A DNA stretch of 64,000 bases from Sphingomonas sp. (GTDB lineage: Bacteria > Pseudomonadota > Alphaproteobacteria > Sphingomonadales > Sphingomonadaceae): NCBI RefSeq assembly GCF_025363195.1, contig NZ_JANYEK010000079.1, positions 31,999-95,998 of the forward strand, given 5' to 3'. Shown here in pieces: positions 10,315 through 20,163 of this stretch. Both the position numbers and the translations under genes were made by a program. Numbering within the stretch: position 1 is the first letter of the stretch; each line of letters opens with the position of its first letter. The notes beneath the pieces were generated by a model. That model saw only the letters and a list, made by a program, of their open reading frames with translations, was not told the DNA's origin and made no database searches.

Positions 10315-11454
10315 ATGAGCCTGCTGATCCTAGCCGCCGCGACGACGATCGCGATCGATTATCGCGATGGGGCAAGCTGGCTGTGTCGACCGGGTCGGCA
10401 GGATATTTGCAGCGGCGACATCGCGAGCACGATCGTCTCGTCCGAGGGCGCGATGCGCAGCGCGGCTGTACCCAAGGCCGCCGCGCGCGACGTTGATTGT
10501 TTCTACGTGTATCCGACCGTTTCCCTCGACCCCGGCGATAATAGCGACCTGCATCCCGACGCGCAGGAACGGGACATGACGCAGGCGCAGCTCGCGCCGT
10601 TTCGCGGAGTGTGTCGCACCTTCGCGCCAATCTATCGGCAGGTCACGCTGACGGCGCTGCGCAAAGCGCTGGGTGGCAAGCCGGCTGCAGGGGATTTCGC
10701 TCTGGCGTATGCCGATGTGCGCAGCGCGTGGCGGGATTACATCGCCCATGACAATGGTGGCCGGCCATTCGTCCTGATCGGCCATAGCCAGGGCTCGGCG
10801 ATGCTGCAGCGGCTCGTCGTGGACGAGATCGACGGCAAGCCGATCCAGCGCAGGATGCTCTCGGCGATCCTGCCCGGGCGCAGCATAGCCGTGCCGCGCG
10901 GCAAAGATGTCGGCGGCGATTTCAAGGCCGTGCCGCTGTGCCGCTCGGCGACACAGACGGGCTGTGTCGTGACCTGGGCCAGCTATCGCGACACGGCGAC
11001 GCTACCGGCCAAGGCGCTGTTCGGGCGGGTGGCCGGCCCGGATATGGTTGCCGGCTGCACCAATCCCGCGCGACTTGCAGGCGGCCCCGCGCCGCTCGAT
11101 CCCGTGCTCGGGTCACCGTGGTGGGTGGGTGGCATCGCGCAATATGTGCAGCCCAAGGCAGGCTGGTCGGTGGCGGGGAAAGCCGTGCCGACCCGGTTCG
11201 TGAAGATGCCGGGCCTCCTCACCGGTGAATGCGTCGCGCGGGACGGGGCAAGTTTCCTTGCGGTCCATTTCGTGCCCGGCGATGCTCAGCCGCTGGCCGA
11301 TACGGTCGCGGGCACCGCGGCGATCGGCGACCTGGCCTATCCGGATTGGGGTTTCCACGTCGTCGATATCGCGATCGTCCAGGGCGATCTGATCCGCCTG
11401 GTCGCGCACCAGCGCGTTGCCTATCGGGCGCGGAACCCGAAAACTTGGCGGTAG
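10315..11454 (+). CDS. DUF3089 (lipase-like alpha/beta hydrolase) family protein
   Basis: 'DVDCFYVYPTVSLDPGDNSDLHPDAQE' and 'RPFVLIGHSQGSAMLQRLV' (GHSQG nucleophile elbow). Confidence 0.85.
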   Translation: MSLLILAAATTIAIDYRDGASWLCRPGRQDICSGDIASTIVSSEGAMRSAAVPKAAARDVDCFYVYPTVSLDPGDNSDLHPDAQERDMTQAQLAPFRGVCRTFAPIYRQVTLTALRKALGGKPAAGDFALAYADVRSAWRDYIAHDNGGRPFVLIGHSQGSAMLQRLVVDEIDGKPIQRRMLSAILPGRSIAVPRGKDVGGDFKAVPLCRSATQTGCVVTWASYRDTATLPAKALFGRVAGPDMVAGCTNPARLAGGPAPLDPVLGSPWWVGGIAQYVQPKAGWSVAGKAVPTRFVKMPGLLTGECVARDGASFLAVHFVPGDAQPLADTVAGTAAIGDLAYPDWGFHVVDIAIVQGDLIRLVAHQRVAYRARNPKTWR

Positions 11455-11482
11455 GCTCCGGCCGGGATCATCCGGCCGGAGC
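11455..11482. terminator. Perfect inverted repeat between convergent genes, possible bidirectional terminator
   Basis: GCTCCGGCCGG-N6-CCGGCCGGAGC (11-bp perfect arms) between the DUF3089 gene stop (11454) and the TonB receptor stop (11489); no strong T-tract. Confidence 0.55.
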
Positions 11483-11488
11483 ATATCC

Positions 11489-14029
11489 TCAGAATTTCAC
11501 TTTCGCGCGTACGCCGATCGTGCGGGGGCGGGCATAGGTCACGCGGCTGCCGGCTTGATAGACCTGATAATAGGTCGCCCGCGCAATGTTCACGACGCCG
11601 ACTCCATTGGCCAGGTTGTTGCCGTACAGGCCGAATTCGAACTGCCCGACATCATAAGCGATCGACGCGCTCAGATTGTGCGATTCGGGGATCACCGCAT
11701 AGGTCTGGCTCGGGCCGCTGGCGGTCAGCTTGCCGGCGACCAACGTCGTGCTGAAATTGTTGAAGGTTGTGTTCTGGGTCGACTGATATTGATAGCCGGC
11801 CTGCAGATGCAGATCGCCGTCGCCCAACTTGTGATCGTAAAAGGCCTGCGCGTTGGCGGTGAATTGCGGGTAATAGGGTGTCCGGTCACCGTCGAAGGCC
11901 CCGACCGTGGGAATATCGCCCTTGGCATGCGAATCGTTGTACGAACCGCTCAGTGACAGCGTGATATCCGGCGTCACCTTGACCATCGATTCGAGTTCGA
12001 CGCCCTTGCTGGTGATCTTGCCCTTGTTGTCGGTGAAGAAATACGAGCAGTTCAGCCGCAAGCGCGTCTGCACGTCGCTCCAGTCGATATAATATGCGCT
12101 GGCGTTGAGCGTGATCCGGCCACCGGCCAGCTTGGCCTTTTCGCCGATCGTATAGTTCCACAATTTGTCCGGGCCGAACGTCAGCGGTGCGGCCGTGTAG
12201 CCATAAGCGGCGAGGTTCTGGGTACATTGCCCGGCGATGCCGGAATTGCCGAGCGGCACCGGCTGGTTGCCGCCGCCATAGCGAAAGCCCTTCGCGACTT
12301 CGCCGTAAATCATGAAATCGTCGTTGACGTGATAGGAGATATTGCCGCGCGGATTGACGCCGTTCGACTTCAGCGTGGCATTGGTGGTCAGCGGGACGTG
12401 ATTGACCACGCCGTAGACGCCGCTTTCGAACAGAAAATATTTCTCCTTGAAGTCGAAATATCGCAGGCCCGCCGTCAGGTCGAGCTTGGACGTCGCGTGC
12501 CATGTGCCGTCGGCATAGAAAGCGAGTTGATGCTCGTCGACATCCTGCAGGCCGGAGAAGATGTCGTCTTTCTGGAATGCCGCATCGACGGTCTGCGAAT
12601 CGTACTGGCCGCCCGGCACGTTGAATGGGCCGTAGAAATAATTCTGATAGGACAATTTGTCGAAGCCGGGCGTCGGAATGTCCTGACGCAGATGCCGCTT
12701 CTGCTTTTCGTAGAATGCGCCGACGGTCCAGCTGACCGGGCCGCCGGGTTTGGAGACCAGCCGGATTTCGCCCATGTAATCCTTCAGCTTCTGGTCGATC
12801 TGGTAGAGTTCGGCCGGCAGCGCCAGAGCAAGGGCGTTGCTATAGGCGGTCGGGGCCGGGAACAGCGGATAGCTCGTGCTGCTCGGCGCTATTCCCGATC
12901 CGTAATCCTGGAAGAAATAGCCGATCTGCGGCTCGACGCTGGCGGCGAAGCCGATCGCGCGGTCGGTATAGGCGCCGGTCGCGATCAGGTTGGCGAAGCC
13001 GACGTCGTAATCCGCGCCCAGCGTATAGAGGCGGAAGCGATCGTCCGTACCCTCAGGGCCGTTCGTCAGGATGGTGTAGGGCTTCAGCCCGTCGAAGGCG
13101 GAGTTGAGCCCGTGGGCGATACTGCGTTCGTAGGTGAAGCTGCCGTCGATCGTCAGGTCCGGCGTCGGCACCCAGCGTACCGCTACCCGGCCCTGATAGG
13201 TGTCGTTGCGGTTGGCGTTCTGCTTGTTGCGCTTGCCGATATTGTCGATGAAGCCGCCGTCGCGCCCAACATAGAAATTGGCGCGAACCGCCAGCGTATC
13301 GGACACGATCGGCAGGTTGATCATGCCGCGAAGGTTGTAGCTCGCCTCGCCGTGGTCGGTGGTCGCCGCACCGGTTTCCGCATTGCCGAAAAAGCTGTGG
13401 AGATCGGGCTTGGCCGTTACGAACCGCACCGTGCCGGCCATCGACCCGGCCCCGAAAAGCGTGCCCTGTGGCCCGCGCAGGATTTCGACGCGCTCCAGAT
13501 CGTAGATCTTCAGATCGGGCGTCTGGCCTTGGACCGAGATCGGCGTGTCGTCGAGATAGACGGCGACGAGCGAGCGATCAGACGTGTCCGACGAGGCATA
13601 ACCGCCGGTCGACAGGCCGCGCATGTTGAACTTGTTATAGCCTGGCCCGCCCTCCGTGATCGACAGCGAAGGCGTGAATTTCGCGAGATCGACCAAATTG
13701 CCCTGGCCGGATTTTGTGATCTGCTCGATGTTCACCACGGCGACCGCGATCGGCACATTCTGCAGCGACTGCGCGCCGGACCGGTTGGCAGTCACGACGA
13801 TGTCGCTGAGTTCCGAGCTTGGAGCTTGAGTGTCTGCCTTCGCGGGTTTTGCGTCCTGCGCAGCGGCGGGTGCGGCGAGACCGATGCTCGATGCGAAGGC
13901 CAACGCTGCGACGGAGGCCGTCCAGCGCAAGCCGCGGGTCATGCGATCAGCCGGCCTGGTGTCGGTCTCAAACCCGGTTTTGGTCTCGAACGGCGTCATC
14001 TTAGGGCCCCCCACTATATATCTTTCCAC
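11489..14029 (-). CDS. TonB-dependent receptor
   Basis: Signal-like N-terminus, plug 'SDIVVTANRSGAQSLQNVPIAVAVV...YDLERVEILRGPQGTLFGAGSMAGTVRFVT', C-terminal aromatic 'YARPRTIGVRAKVKF'. Start may be an internal Met. Confidence 0.95.
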   Translation of the reverse strand: MERYIVGGPKMTPFETKTGFETDTRPADRMTRGLRWTASVAALAFASSIGLAAPAAAQDAKPAKADTQAPSSELSDIVVTANRSGAQSLQNVPIAVAVVNIEQITKSGQGNLVDLAKFTPSLSITEGGPGYNKFNMRGLSTGGYASSDTSDRSLVAVYLDDTPISVQGQTPDLKIYDLERVEILRGPQGTLFGAGSMAGTVRFVTAKPDLHSFFGNAETGAATTDHGEASYNLRGMINLPIVSDTLAVRANFYVGRDGGFIDNIGKRNKQNANRNDTYQGRVAVRWVPTPDLTIDGSFTYERSIAHGLNSAFDGLKPYTILTNGPEGTDDRFRLYTLGADYDVGFANLIATGAYTDRAIGFAASVEPQIGYFFQDYGSGIAPSSTSYPLFPAPTAYSNALALALPAELYQIDQKLKDYMGEIRLVSKPGGPVSWTVGAFYEKQKRHLRQDIPTPGFDKLSYQNYFYGPFNVPGGQYDSQTVDAAFQKDDIFSGLQDVDEHQLAFYADGTWHATSKLDLTAGLRYFDFKEKYFLFESGVYGVVNHVPLTTNATLKSNGVNPRGNISYHVNDDFMIYGEVAKGFRYGGGNQPVPLGNSGIAGQCTQNLAAYGYTAAPLTFGPDKLWNYTIGEKAKLAGGRITLNASAYYIDWSDVQTRLRLNCSYFFTDNKGKITSKGVELESMVKVTPDITLSLSGSYNDSHAKGDIPTVGAFDGDRTPYYPQFTANAQAFYDHKLGDGDLHLQAGYQYQSTQNTTFNNFSTTLVAGKLTASGPSQTYAVIPESHNLSASIAYDVGQFEFGLYGNNLANGVGVVNIARATYYQVYQAGSRVTYARPRTIGVRAKVKF

Positions 14030-14171
14030 AGGATCGGCCCGGGGCTTGCAATCCGCGGCGCGTGTTCGCGCTTCGATGCGGACAGCTTTGTCCCTGCTCT
14101 TCCCATGCCCAAGCTCCCCCTAAATCCTCCAACCGAAAAACATTATAATCGGATGCGTCCATCCAATATTG

Positions 14172-16136
14172 TCATCCTGCCGTAACAGCGTCGTCTTCGC
14201 TCCGGCCCTGAAGCCCGGCGAACAGCGGTCCCAGCCAGGGTTCGAATCGCCGCCAACGCCCGACCGATCCCCGATAGATCGGCTGGCGGACTTGTTCCGA
14301 GCTGGCGGTGCGCACTGCACGGGATGTTTCGAAGAAACTTAAGCAGGCGGGGTCGAACGGCAGGCCACAATGGTCGAGCAACCGCCGCGTCTGCCCTTCT
14401 GCGTCATCGACCAGCATCTCGTATTCCACCCGCAGCACACGACCGGCCAAAACCGCGTCGAAATGCCGCATCAGCCGCACATAGGCGGCATGGTAGCGCC
14501 CGAGATCGCCAAGATCGTAGCTATAACCTTGGCCCCCAGCGAAGCTTTGAGAGAATAGCGACATGCAACAATCGCGCGCGTCCCGCCGCGCGTCGATGAT
14601 TCGCGCGCCGGGCAGCATCAGGTGGATCAGCCCGACGTGCAGGACGTTGCCGGGAAACTTGTCGACGAAATAGGGTCGATCCTTATGCCGTCGACGCTGC
14701 GTCCGCGAAATATAGTCTGTCCCCAAGGCGGCGAAATCCAGTCCGGGCAATGACGCAAGACCATCTGGGTAGGACAGACCGGCAGGCATGTGCTGGGCGA
14801 TGGCCCGGGCGATGGCCGTGAGGTCCGGCAATTCGGATGCCCCCTCAACCAGGGGATGCGAGGCGAGAATCTGCTCGACCAGGCTGGAACCGGAGCGTGG
14901 CATGCCCAGCACGAAGATCGGACCACGGGCGGCGTGGCCGACGCCTTTGCGCGAGTCGAGGAACGGCCTGTCGAAGGTTGCGATCGTGCGATCGATGAAC
15001 GCGTCGTGCGCGTCGGCATCGTGTGACACCGACAGTCTGCGCAGCGCATTGGCGCGCAGATAGTCGGCAAATGCGCGCTCATGATCGCCGCGATCTTCGT
15101 GCGCACGGCCAAGTGCGAAATGAAGATAGGATCGCGATTCGGCGTCCGGTTCGGTGCCGGAAACCAGCCGTTTCATATCGCGAATGTCCTCGGCGGTGAT
15201 CGCGCCGGTCTTCAGGTCGGCTAAGCTCCAATAGGCTTCGGCAAAAGCGGGGACGAGCCGAATGGCCGTGCGATACGCCGCCACCGCTTCGTCACGCCGA
15301 CCGAGCGCGCGGAGAGTGTGACCATAACTCTGCCAGATACGGGCATCGTCGGGTGCGAGGCGGGTAGCGCGGGCGAGCAGATCGGCGGCGTCCGCTTCGC
15401 GCGCCAGGTTCATCAGGATCGCCGCGCGCAGGGCAATGGCGGCTACCAGATCCGGTGCCGCCGCGACCACGCGGTCGATCTCAACTAAAGCAGGGCCATC
15501 TTCACCGGCGCGGTACAACGCCTCGGCACGCCGTAGCGATGCAGGCAAATAGCCTGGCGCATTAACCAGCGCGGCGCCCAGCACACGCGCTGCAGCGTCA
15601 TAGAGACCCGCAGCCATGCCGACCTCCGCGATCACGCAGGCGGCGGCGACATCGCCTGCATCCAGCCCGAAACCCGTGCGCAAGGCATCCTGAGCGGCTG
15701 CATCCCCACGTAGAAACCCGGTGATGCGCGCCTGCAAGGCAGGGCTCGATAATGTCGCCGCGAGACGCTGATCGATCCGCGAAACGCCGGCGATCATGGC
15801 GAGATCGCGCAAGGCATGGTTTGCCAACAGCGCGCCCGGATTGAGCGTGGTCGCGTGGGCGAGTGCGGCATTCGCCGCGTCGATCCGCCCGATCATTGCC
15901 TGTGCCAGGCCGAGTTCGCAGTGCACGCCCCAGGCGCGCGGCAATCGCGCCGCCAGCGGCGTGAGCAAAGCCAGCGCCCCCAGGCTGTCGCCGCACCGTC
16001 GCCGGGCCACCGCAAGCAGCAATATCGCTTCGCTCGATGGCGCGGCGCGGCTGGCCTGTTCCGCCAGCCGTCGCGCCGCCTGTGGATCGACGCCAAGCAG
16101 GCGCTTCGCTTCGGCAAGGAGAGCAGATGCTGTCAT
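14172..16136 (-). CDS. Tetratricopeptide repeat-containing sulfotransferase family protein
   Basis: N-terminal TPR-type helices; 'GPIFVLGMPRSGSSLVEQILASHPLVEGASELPDL' PAPS-binding P-loop; start chosen at MTASALLAEAKRLLG. Confidence 0.9.
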   Translation of the reverse strand: MTASALLAEAKRLLGVDPQAARRLAEQASRAAPSSEAILLLAVARRRCGDSLGALALLTPLAARLPRAWGVHCELGLAQAMIGRIDAANAALAHATTLNPGALLANHALRDLAMIAGVSRIDQRLAATLSSPALQARITGFLRGDAAAQDALRTGFGLDAGDVAAACVIAEVGMAAGLYDAAARVLGAALVNAPGYLPASLRRAEALYRAGEDGPALVEIDRVVAAAPDLVAAIALRAAILMNLAREADAADLLARATRLAPDDARIWQSYGHTLRALGRRDEAVAAYRTAIRLVPAFAEAYWSLADLKTGAITAEDIRDMKRLVSGTEPDAESRSYLHFALGRAHEDRGDHERAFADYLRANALRRLSVSHDADAHDAFIDRTIATFDRPFLDSRKGVGHAARGPIFVLGMPRSGSSLVEQILASHPLVEGASELPDLTAIARAIAQHMPAGLSYPDGLASLPGLDFAALGTDYISRTQRRRHKDRPYFVDKFPGNVLHVGLIHLMLPGARIIDARRDARDCCMSLFSQSFAGGQGYSYDLGDLGRYHAAYVRLMRHFDAVLAGRVLRVEYEMLVDDAEGQTRRLLDHCGLPFDPACLSFFETSRAVRTASSEQVRQPIYRGSVGRWRRFEPWLGPLFAGLQGRSEDDAVTAG

Positions 16137-16273
16137 GGTCACCATCGTCACCGCTATCGTCGCCCCGCTCAAGGGGCGATACGTATTTGGCAAAAGGCTG
16201 ACAGTAAATTGCATTGGGCAGGCGCCGGGGAGAGGTTCAGCCTCGGAACTTGGAGCTGCAACGTGGAGGAAAA

Positions 16274-18340
16274 ATGGGCAGTACGAGGCGTGAATTGCTG
16301 GCGGCGGCCGCAACCGGGATCGTGCTGGGCAGCCGGGCGGCGGCTGCTGCTGCCGATGTGGATCGTTGGCAATTGCCGGCAAAAGGCAAGGTGGAGCGGA
16401 TCGAGCTGGTCGAGATCCCGATGCTCGATGGTATCATGCTGCGCGGTCGGCTGTGGCTTCCCGCCGATCCCGCCGCCCGCCCCGCACCCGTGGTGCTGGA
16501 ATATATCCCTTATCGCACCCGCGACGCCTATAGCGCTGCTGACGATCATTGGGGCGATGTGCTGGCCTCGCACGGCATCGCCTTTGCCCGCATCGATATT
16601 CGCGGAACGGGCGATTCCGACGGCTTGCTGCACGACGAATATCTCGCCAGCGAGCAGGACGATGCGGTTGAGATCATTGCGTGGCTCGCGGCGCAAAGCT
16701 GGTGCAACGGCGCGGTCGGCATGCGCGGGATTTCCTGGGGCGGATTCTCCACCTTGCAAACGGCGATGCGCAATCCTCCGGCGCTGAAGGCGATCATGCC
16801 GATGGCCTGTTCGGACCGCCGCTATACCGACGATGCGCACTATGTCGGCGGTTGCCTTGGCATGACCAACTTTAAATGGGGCGCGAATTTCAAAGCCGTG
16901 ATGGCCGCGCCGCCGGACCCTGCGATGGTTGGCGCCAAATGGCAGGCCATGTGGCGCGAGCGGCTGGAAGCTTCCCCGCCGATCATCGCCCGCTGGACGC
17001 AGCATCGTAGCGAAGATGCTTATTGGCGGCACGGATCGTTACGGTTCGATTACGGGGCGATCCAATGCCCAACCTATATCGTCGGCGGCTGGGCCGATGC
17101 CTATGTCCATTCGGTCCCGCGCATGCTCGAGGGGCTGAGCTGCCCCCGTAAGGCCCTGGTCGGCCCTTGGGGCCATACCTATGCCTGGCTTGGCGGCCCC
17201 GGCCCAGCGCTGGATTGGGCGTATGAGGAAATTCGCTGGTGGTCGCATTGGCTGCGGGGCGCGAAGACCGGGATCATGGACGGCCCCGCGCTGCGCTTCT
17301 ACCGCCCGGACACCGTGCCGGCGCAATCCGCCCCTGGTGCCACGCCCGGCTCCTGGGGGGCAGAGCACGCTTGGCCCTCGCCGTATATCGCGAAGCGAAC
17401 CTATTATTTGACGGACGATGGCCTGTCGCCGGGGCCGGGCAAGTCGACCCCGCGCACGCACCGTTCGCATAACGTTGTCGGCCTGAACACGCCTGAATGG
17501 GTGCCGTTCGGCCAGCAGGAGATGCCGGGCGACCAGCGGGCCGACGATGCCCTGTCGATCGTCTATGACAGCGCCCCACTGGCGGTCGATGTCGAACTGC
17601 TCGGGGTGCCGAACATCCGCCTGCGCCTCGCGGCCGATCGACCAGCGGCGCAAGTGGCGGTACGTTTGTGCAAGGTGCTGCCCGATGGCACGTCGTGGCG
17701 CATAGGGTATGGCCTACTCGATCTCACCCACCGCAACGGCCATGCGGCTCCCGAGCCGGTCGTCCCGGGCAAAGCCTTTAACATCGCACTCGACCTCGGT
17801 TTTCTGGCGCAGCGGCTGCAAGCCGGCGAACGTCTGCGCGTCGCGATCTCCGAAGGATTGTGGCCGTTGGTCTGGCCGTCGCCCGACAGCCCGACGTTGA
17901 CACTCTATCCCGATGCATCGGCGATTACTTTGCCAATCCGGGCGGCGCCGCTGGTCGAACCGGCGATGCCGATCGCGACCGTGGACATCGCGGCTGATGC
18001 TGGCGCGGTGAAGGTGACGATGGATATCGACGGCGACGCCATAAGGGTATCGGGCGTGTGGCCGGATACTCGGCGCACCTCGGCCAACGGCACGATCCTG
18101 TCGGGTTTTGGGCCGAACACCGATGCCAGCATCGTCCGTGATAAACCCAATACATGTCGTTGGACTGGGGAGAAAGTCAGTCGCTATCGGCGTGGCGATT
18201 GGGATTGCAGCCTGCGCGTAACGTTCGCGGTCGTCGAATCGCAGTCGTCCTGGGTCGTCGATGAACGGATCGAGGCATTTCAGAACGGCAAACGCGTGTT
18301 TGATCGCCCGCATCGCACGGTAATCGCGCGTGGAGTGTAG
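16274..18340 (+). CDS. CocE/NonD family hydrolase (X-Pro dipeptidyl-peptidase-like), Tat-like signal
   Basis: 'MGSTRRELLAAAATGIVLG' leader; 'GTGDSDG...WCNGAVGMRGISWGGFSTLQTA' (GxSWGG). Confidence 0.92.
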   Translation: MGSTRRELLAAAATGIVLGSRAAAAAADVDRWQLPAKGKVERIELVEIPMLDGIMLRGRLWLPADPAARPAPVVLEYIPYRTRDAYSAADDHWGDVLASHGIAFARIDIRGTGDSDGLLHDEYLASEQDDAVEIIAWLAAQSWCNGAVGMRGISWGGFSTLQTAMRNPPALKAIMPMACSDRRYTDDAHYVGGCLGMTNFKWGANFKAVMAAPPDPAMVGAKWQAMWRERLEASPPIIARWTQHRSEDAYWRHGSLRFDYGAIQCPTYIVGGWADAYVHSVPRMLEGLSCPRKALVGPWGHTYAWLGGPGPALDWAYEEIRWWSHWLRGAKTGIMDGPALRFYRPDTVPAQSAPGATPGSWGAEHAWPSPYIAKRTYYLTDDGLSPGPGKSTPRTHRSHNVVGLNTPEWVPFGQQEMPGDQRADDALSIVYDSAPLAVDVELLGVPNIRLRLAADRPAAQVAVRLCKVLPDGTSWRIGYGLLDLTHRNGHAAPEPVVPGKAFNIALDLGFLAQRLQAGERLRVAISEGLWPLVWPSPDSPTLTLYPDASAITLPIRAAPLVEPAMPIATVDIAADAGAVKVTMDIDGDAIRVSGVWPDTRRTSANGTILSGFGPNTDASIVRDKPNTCRWTGEKVSRYRRGDWDCSLRVTFAVVESQSSWVVDERIEAFQNGKRVFDRPHRTVIARGV

Positions 18341-18626
18341 GATTGCGAATGCGAACCTGGCGGCGCTCTCGATACTTTCGCTGTGGACTGTCGCCGATGG
18401 GGATGCGGTGGGCACGATTTGCCCGGGCATGGCGGCGTAAACATGGCGCGCGCATAGGGGAGCAGGCGTCAGGCCCTGCGCCGAAGCTTTTGCTCGATGC
18501 GCGTAAAGACCAGTAGGTTGAGGCTGCGAGCAGAGCGATCGTTGCCGTCTTGAATCGCGCGCTGCGACAACCACAAGCCGATCGCCTGGACCAGCCCTTT
18601 TTTAAACCCGACCGAGGCCGAAGGTC

Positions 18627-19112
18627 TCAGATCTCCTCGTTCGCGGGCTTGCTCTGCAATTGGACGTAATTCTCGATGCCCATGCGCTGGATCATCTCGA
18701 ACTGGCGTTCCAGCGTGTCGACATGCTCTTCCTCGCTGTCCAGAATCTGCCGGAACAGGTCGCGGCTGACATAATCGCGGACCTTCTCGCAATGCTCGAT
18801 CGCGTCGCGAAGCGGAGGCAGGGCCTCCATTTCCAGGTCGAGATCGGCTTGCAGCACTTCCTGCACCGATTCCCCGATGCGCAGGCGCCCGAGCAGCTGG
18901 AAATTGGGTAGGCCGTCGAGGAACAGGATACGCTCCGCGACCATGTCGGCGTGCTTCATCTCGTCGATCGATTCGTGCTTCTCGAACTCGGCGAGCTTGC
19001 GCACGCCCCAATGGTCATACAGCCGGTAATGCAGCCAATATTGGTTGATCGCGGTCAGCTCGTTCTTGAGCACCTCGTTCAGATAATCGATAACCTTGGG
19101 GTCGCCACGCAT
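18627..19112 (-). CDS. bfr: Bacterioferritin
   Basis: 'MRGDPKVIDYLNEVLKNELTAINQYWLHYRLYDHWG...DSEEEHVDTLERQFEMIQRMGIENYVQLQ'. Confidence 0.97.
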   Translation of the reverse strand: MRGDPKVIDYLNEVLKNELTAINQYWLHYRLYDHWGVRKLAEFEKHESIDEMKHADMVAERILFLDGLPNFQLLGRLRIGESVQEVLQADLDLEMEALPPLRDAIEHCEKVRDYVSRDLFRQILDSEEEHVDTLERQFEMIQRMGIENYVQLQSKPANEEI

Positions 19113-19209
19113 TGAATGTCTCCGTTCGTCCCGCAACCCTATAGCCCAGGCAAGCACACCGCACAGCTAGAAAATGGCGGATTTCTGGGAGTTTCACGGT
19201 CTGCGAACG

Positions 19210-19380
19210 TTATGCAGCAGCACGTTCCGCATCGATAATGGATCGCGCGAACGGTACGCACTGCCCGCATTTCGGCTGACGACCGAGGCTGCGATAGGCT
19301 TGGCAGGCGCTGGTCGCGCCGTTGCGGGCGGCCTCGCGCACCTGCGTTTCCCGAATCGCATTACAGACGCAAACGACCAT
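19210..19380 (-). CDS. bfd: Bacterioferritin-associated ferredoxin ((2Fe-2S)-binding)
   Basis: 56 aa 'MVVCVCNAIRETQVREAARNGATSACQAYRSLGRQPKCGQCVPFARSIIDAERAAA'; CxC...CxxC cluster; upstream of bfr on the same strand. Confidence 0.9.
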   Translation of the reverse strand: MVVCVCNAIRETQVREAARNGATSACQAYRSLGRQPKCGQCVPFARSIIDAERAAA

Positions 19381-19383
19381 GTG

Positions 19384-19406
19384 ATGCTCCACCTCTCGTG
19401 GAGCAT
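19384..19406 (-). promoter_or_regulatory. Hairpin sequestering the bfd ribosome-binding site
   Basis: Perfect 9-bp arms ATGCTCCAC / GTGGAGCAT with a 5-nt loop; on the minus strand the loop and 3' arm contain the SD-like GAGAGGTGGAG, 3 nt before the bfd ATG. Confidence 0.6.
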
Positions 19407-19418
19407 ATCTAGGGCTAA

Positions 19419-19456
19419 TGCGAATTGATCGCAAGCTCTTTTGCGGGTGATTCGCA
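19419..19456. promoter_or_regulatory. Two tandem Fur-box-like operators upstream of bfd
   Basis: TGCGAAT-T-GATCGCA (19419-19433) and TGCGGGT-G-ATTCGCA (19442-19456): 7-1-7 architecture with TGC...GCA ends, 23 bp start-to-start. Confidence 0.55.
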
Positions 19457-19523
19457 TTATGAGGCGCGGTGAGAATATCTCTCACCGCGCATGTCGTTCA
19501 GCCGCGCAGGGCGTTCAAACAGG

Positions 19524-20108
19524 TCAGGCCTTGGCGAGCATCGCGATCAGATCCGATTCGCTCGGGCGAATCCGGTAATCCGTTTCGACGACCTTCGCCT
19601 TCACCTTGCCGTGCGCGTCGAGCACCATCGTCGTCGGATAGGGCACGCCGAATGCGATGCTGTCCGGCTTGTACTGCGGATCGCGCAGTTTGAGCGCGTC
19701 GATCATCTTGCTGCCGGCGTCACTGTACAGCGCATAGGATATGCCCTGCTTGGTCGCGAAGGCGGCAAGGTCTGCGGGCTTGTTGTAACTGACCGCGATC
19801 AGCCGGACGCCCTTGGCCTTGGCGGCGGCGGCGACCGGGCCGAGGCCCTTCAACTGGCGTTGGCAGAACGGGCACCACGCGGCGGACCGGAACAAGACGA
19901 TCATCACCGGCTTGCCCGCTGCGACCTTGGCCAAGGTCGTGGGCTTGCCGCTGCTGTCGAACAGCGATGCGGCCATTGAGACGCGGCTGCCGATCGCCGG
20001 GCCGATGCTGGCAGGGGCAGGGGTTTCGGCACTGGCGATCGCCGCCATCGTTACACCGACGGTCGCCAAGCCCAGGGTCGCAGCGGCGAGGACAGAAAGG
20101 CGGATCAT
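19524..20108 (-). CDS. Secreted AhpC/TSA (redoxin)-family protein
   Basis: 'MIRLSVLAAATLGLATVGVTMAAIASA' signal; 'VMIVLFRSAAWCPFCQRQLKGL' CxxC. Confidence 0.85.
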   Translation of the reverse strand: MIRLSVLAAATLGLATVGVTMAAIASAETPAPASIGPAIGSRVSMAASLFDSSGKPTTLAKVAAGKPVMIVLFRSAAWCPFCQRQLKGLGPVAAAAKAKGVRLIAVSYNKPADLAAFATKQGISYALYSDAGSKMIDALKLRDPQYKPDSIAFGVPYPTTMVLDAHGKVKAKVVETDYRIRPSESDLIAMLAKA

Positions 20109-20163
20109 GATGCGTTCCTTCAAAGATTGCCCACGATCCTACCCCGGAATCGCGCCGAACGGA

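Noticed and set aside
12227-14185. 652-aa plus-strand ORF
   Set aside because: Antisense to the TonB receptor; composition typical of shadow ORFs.
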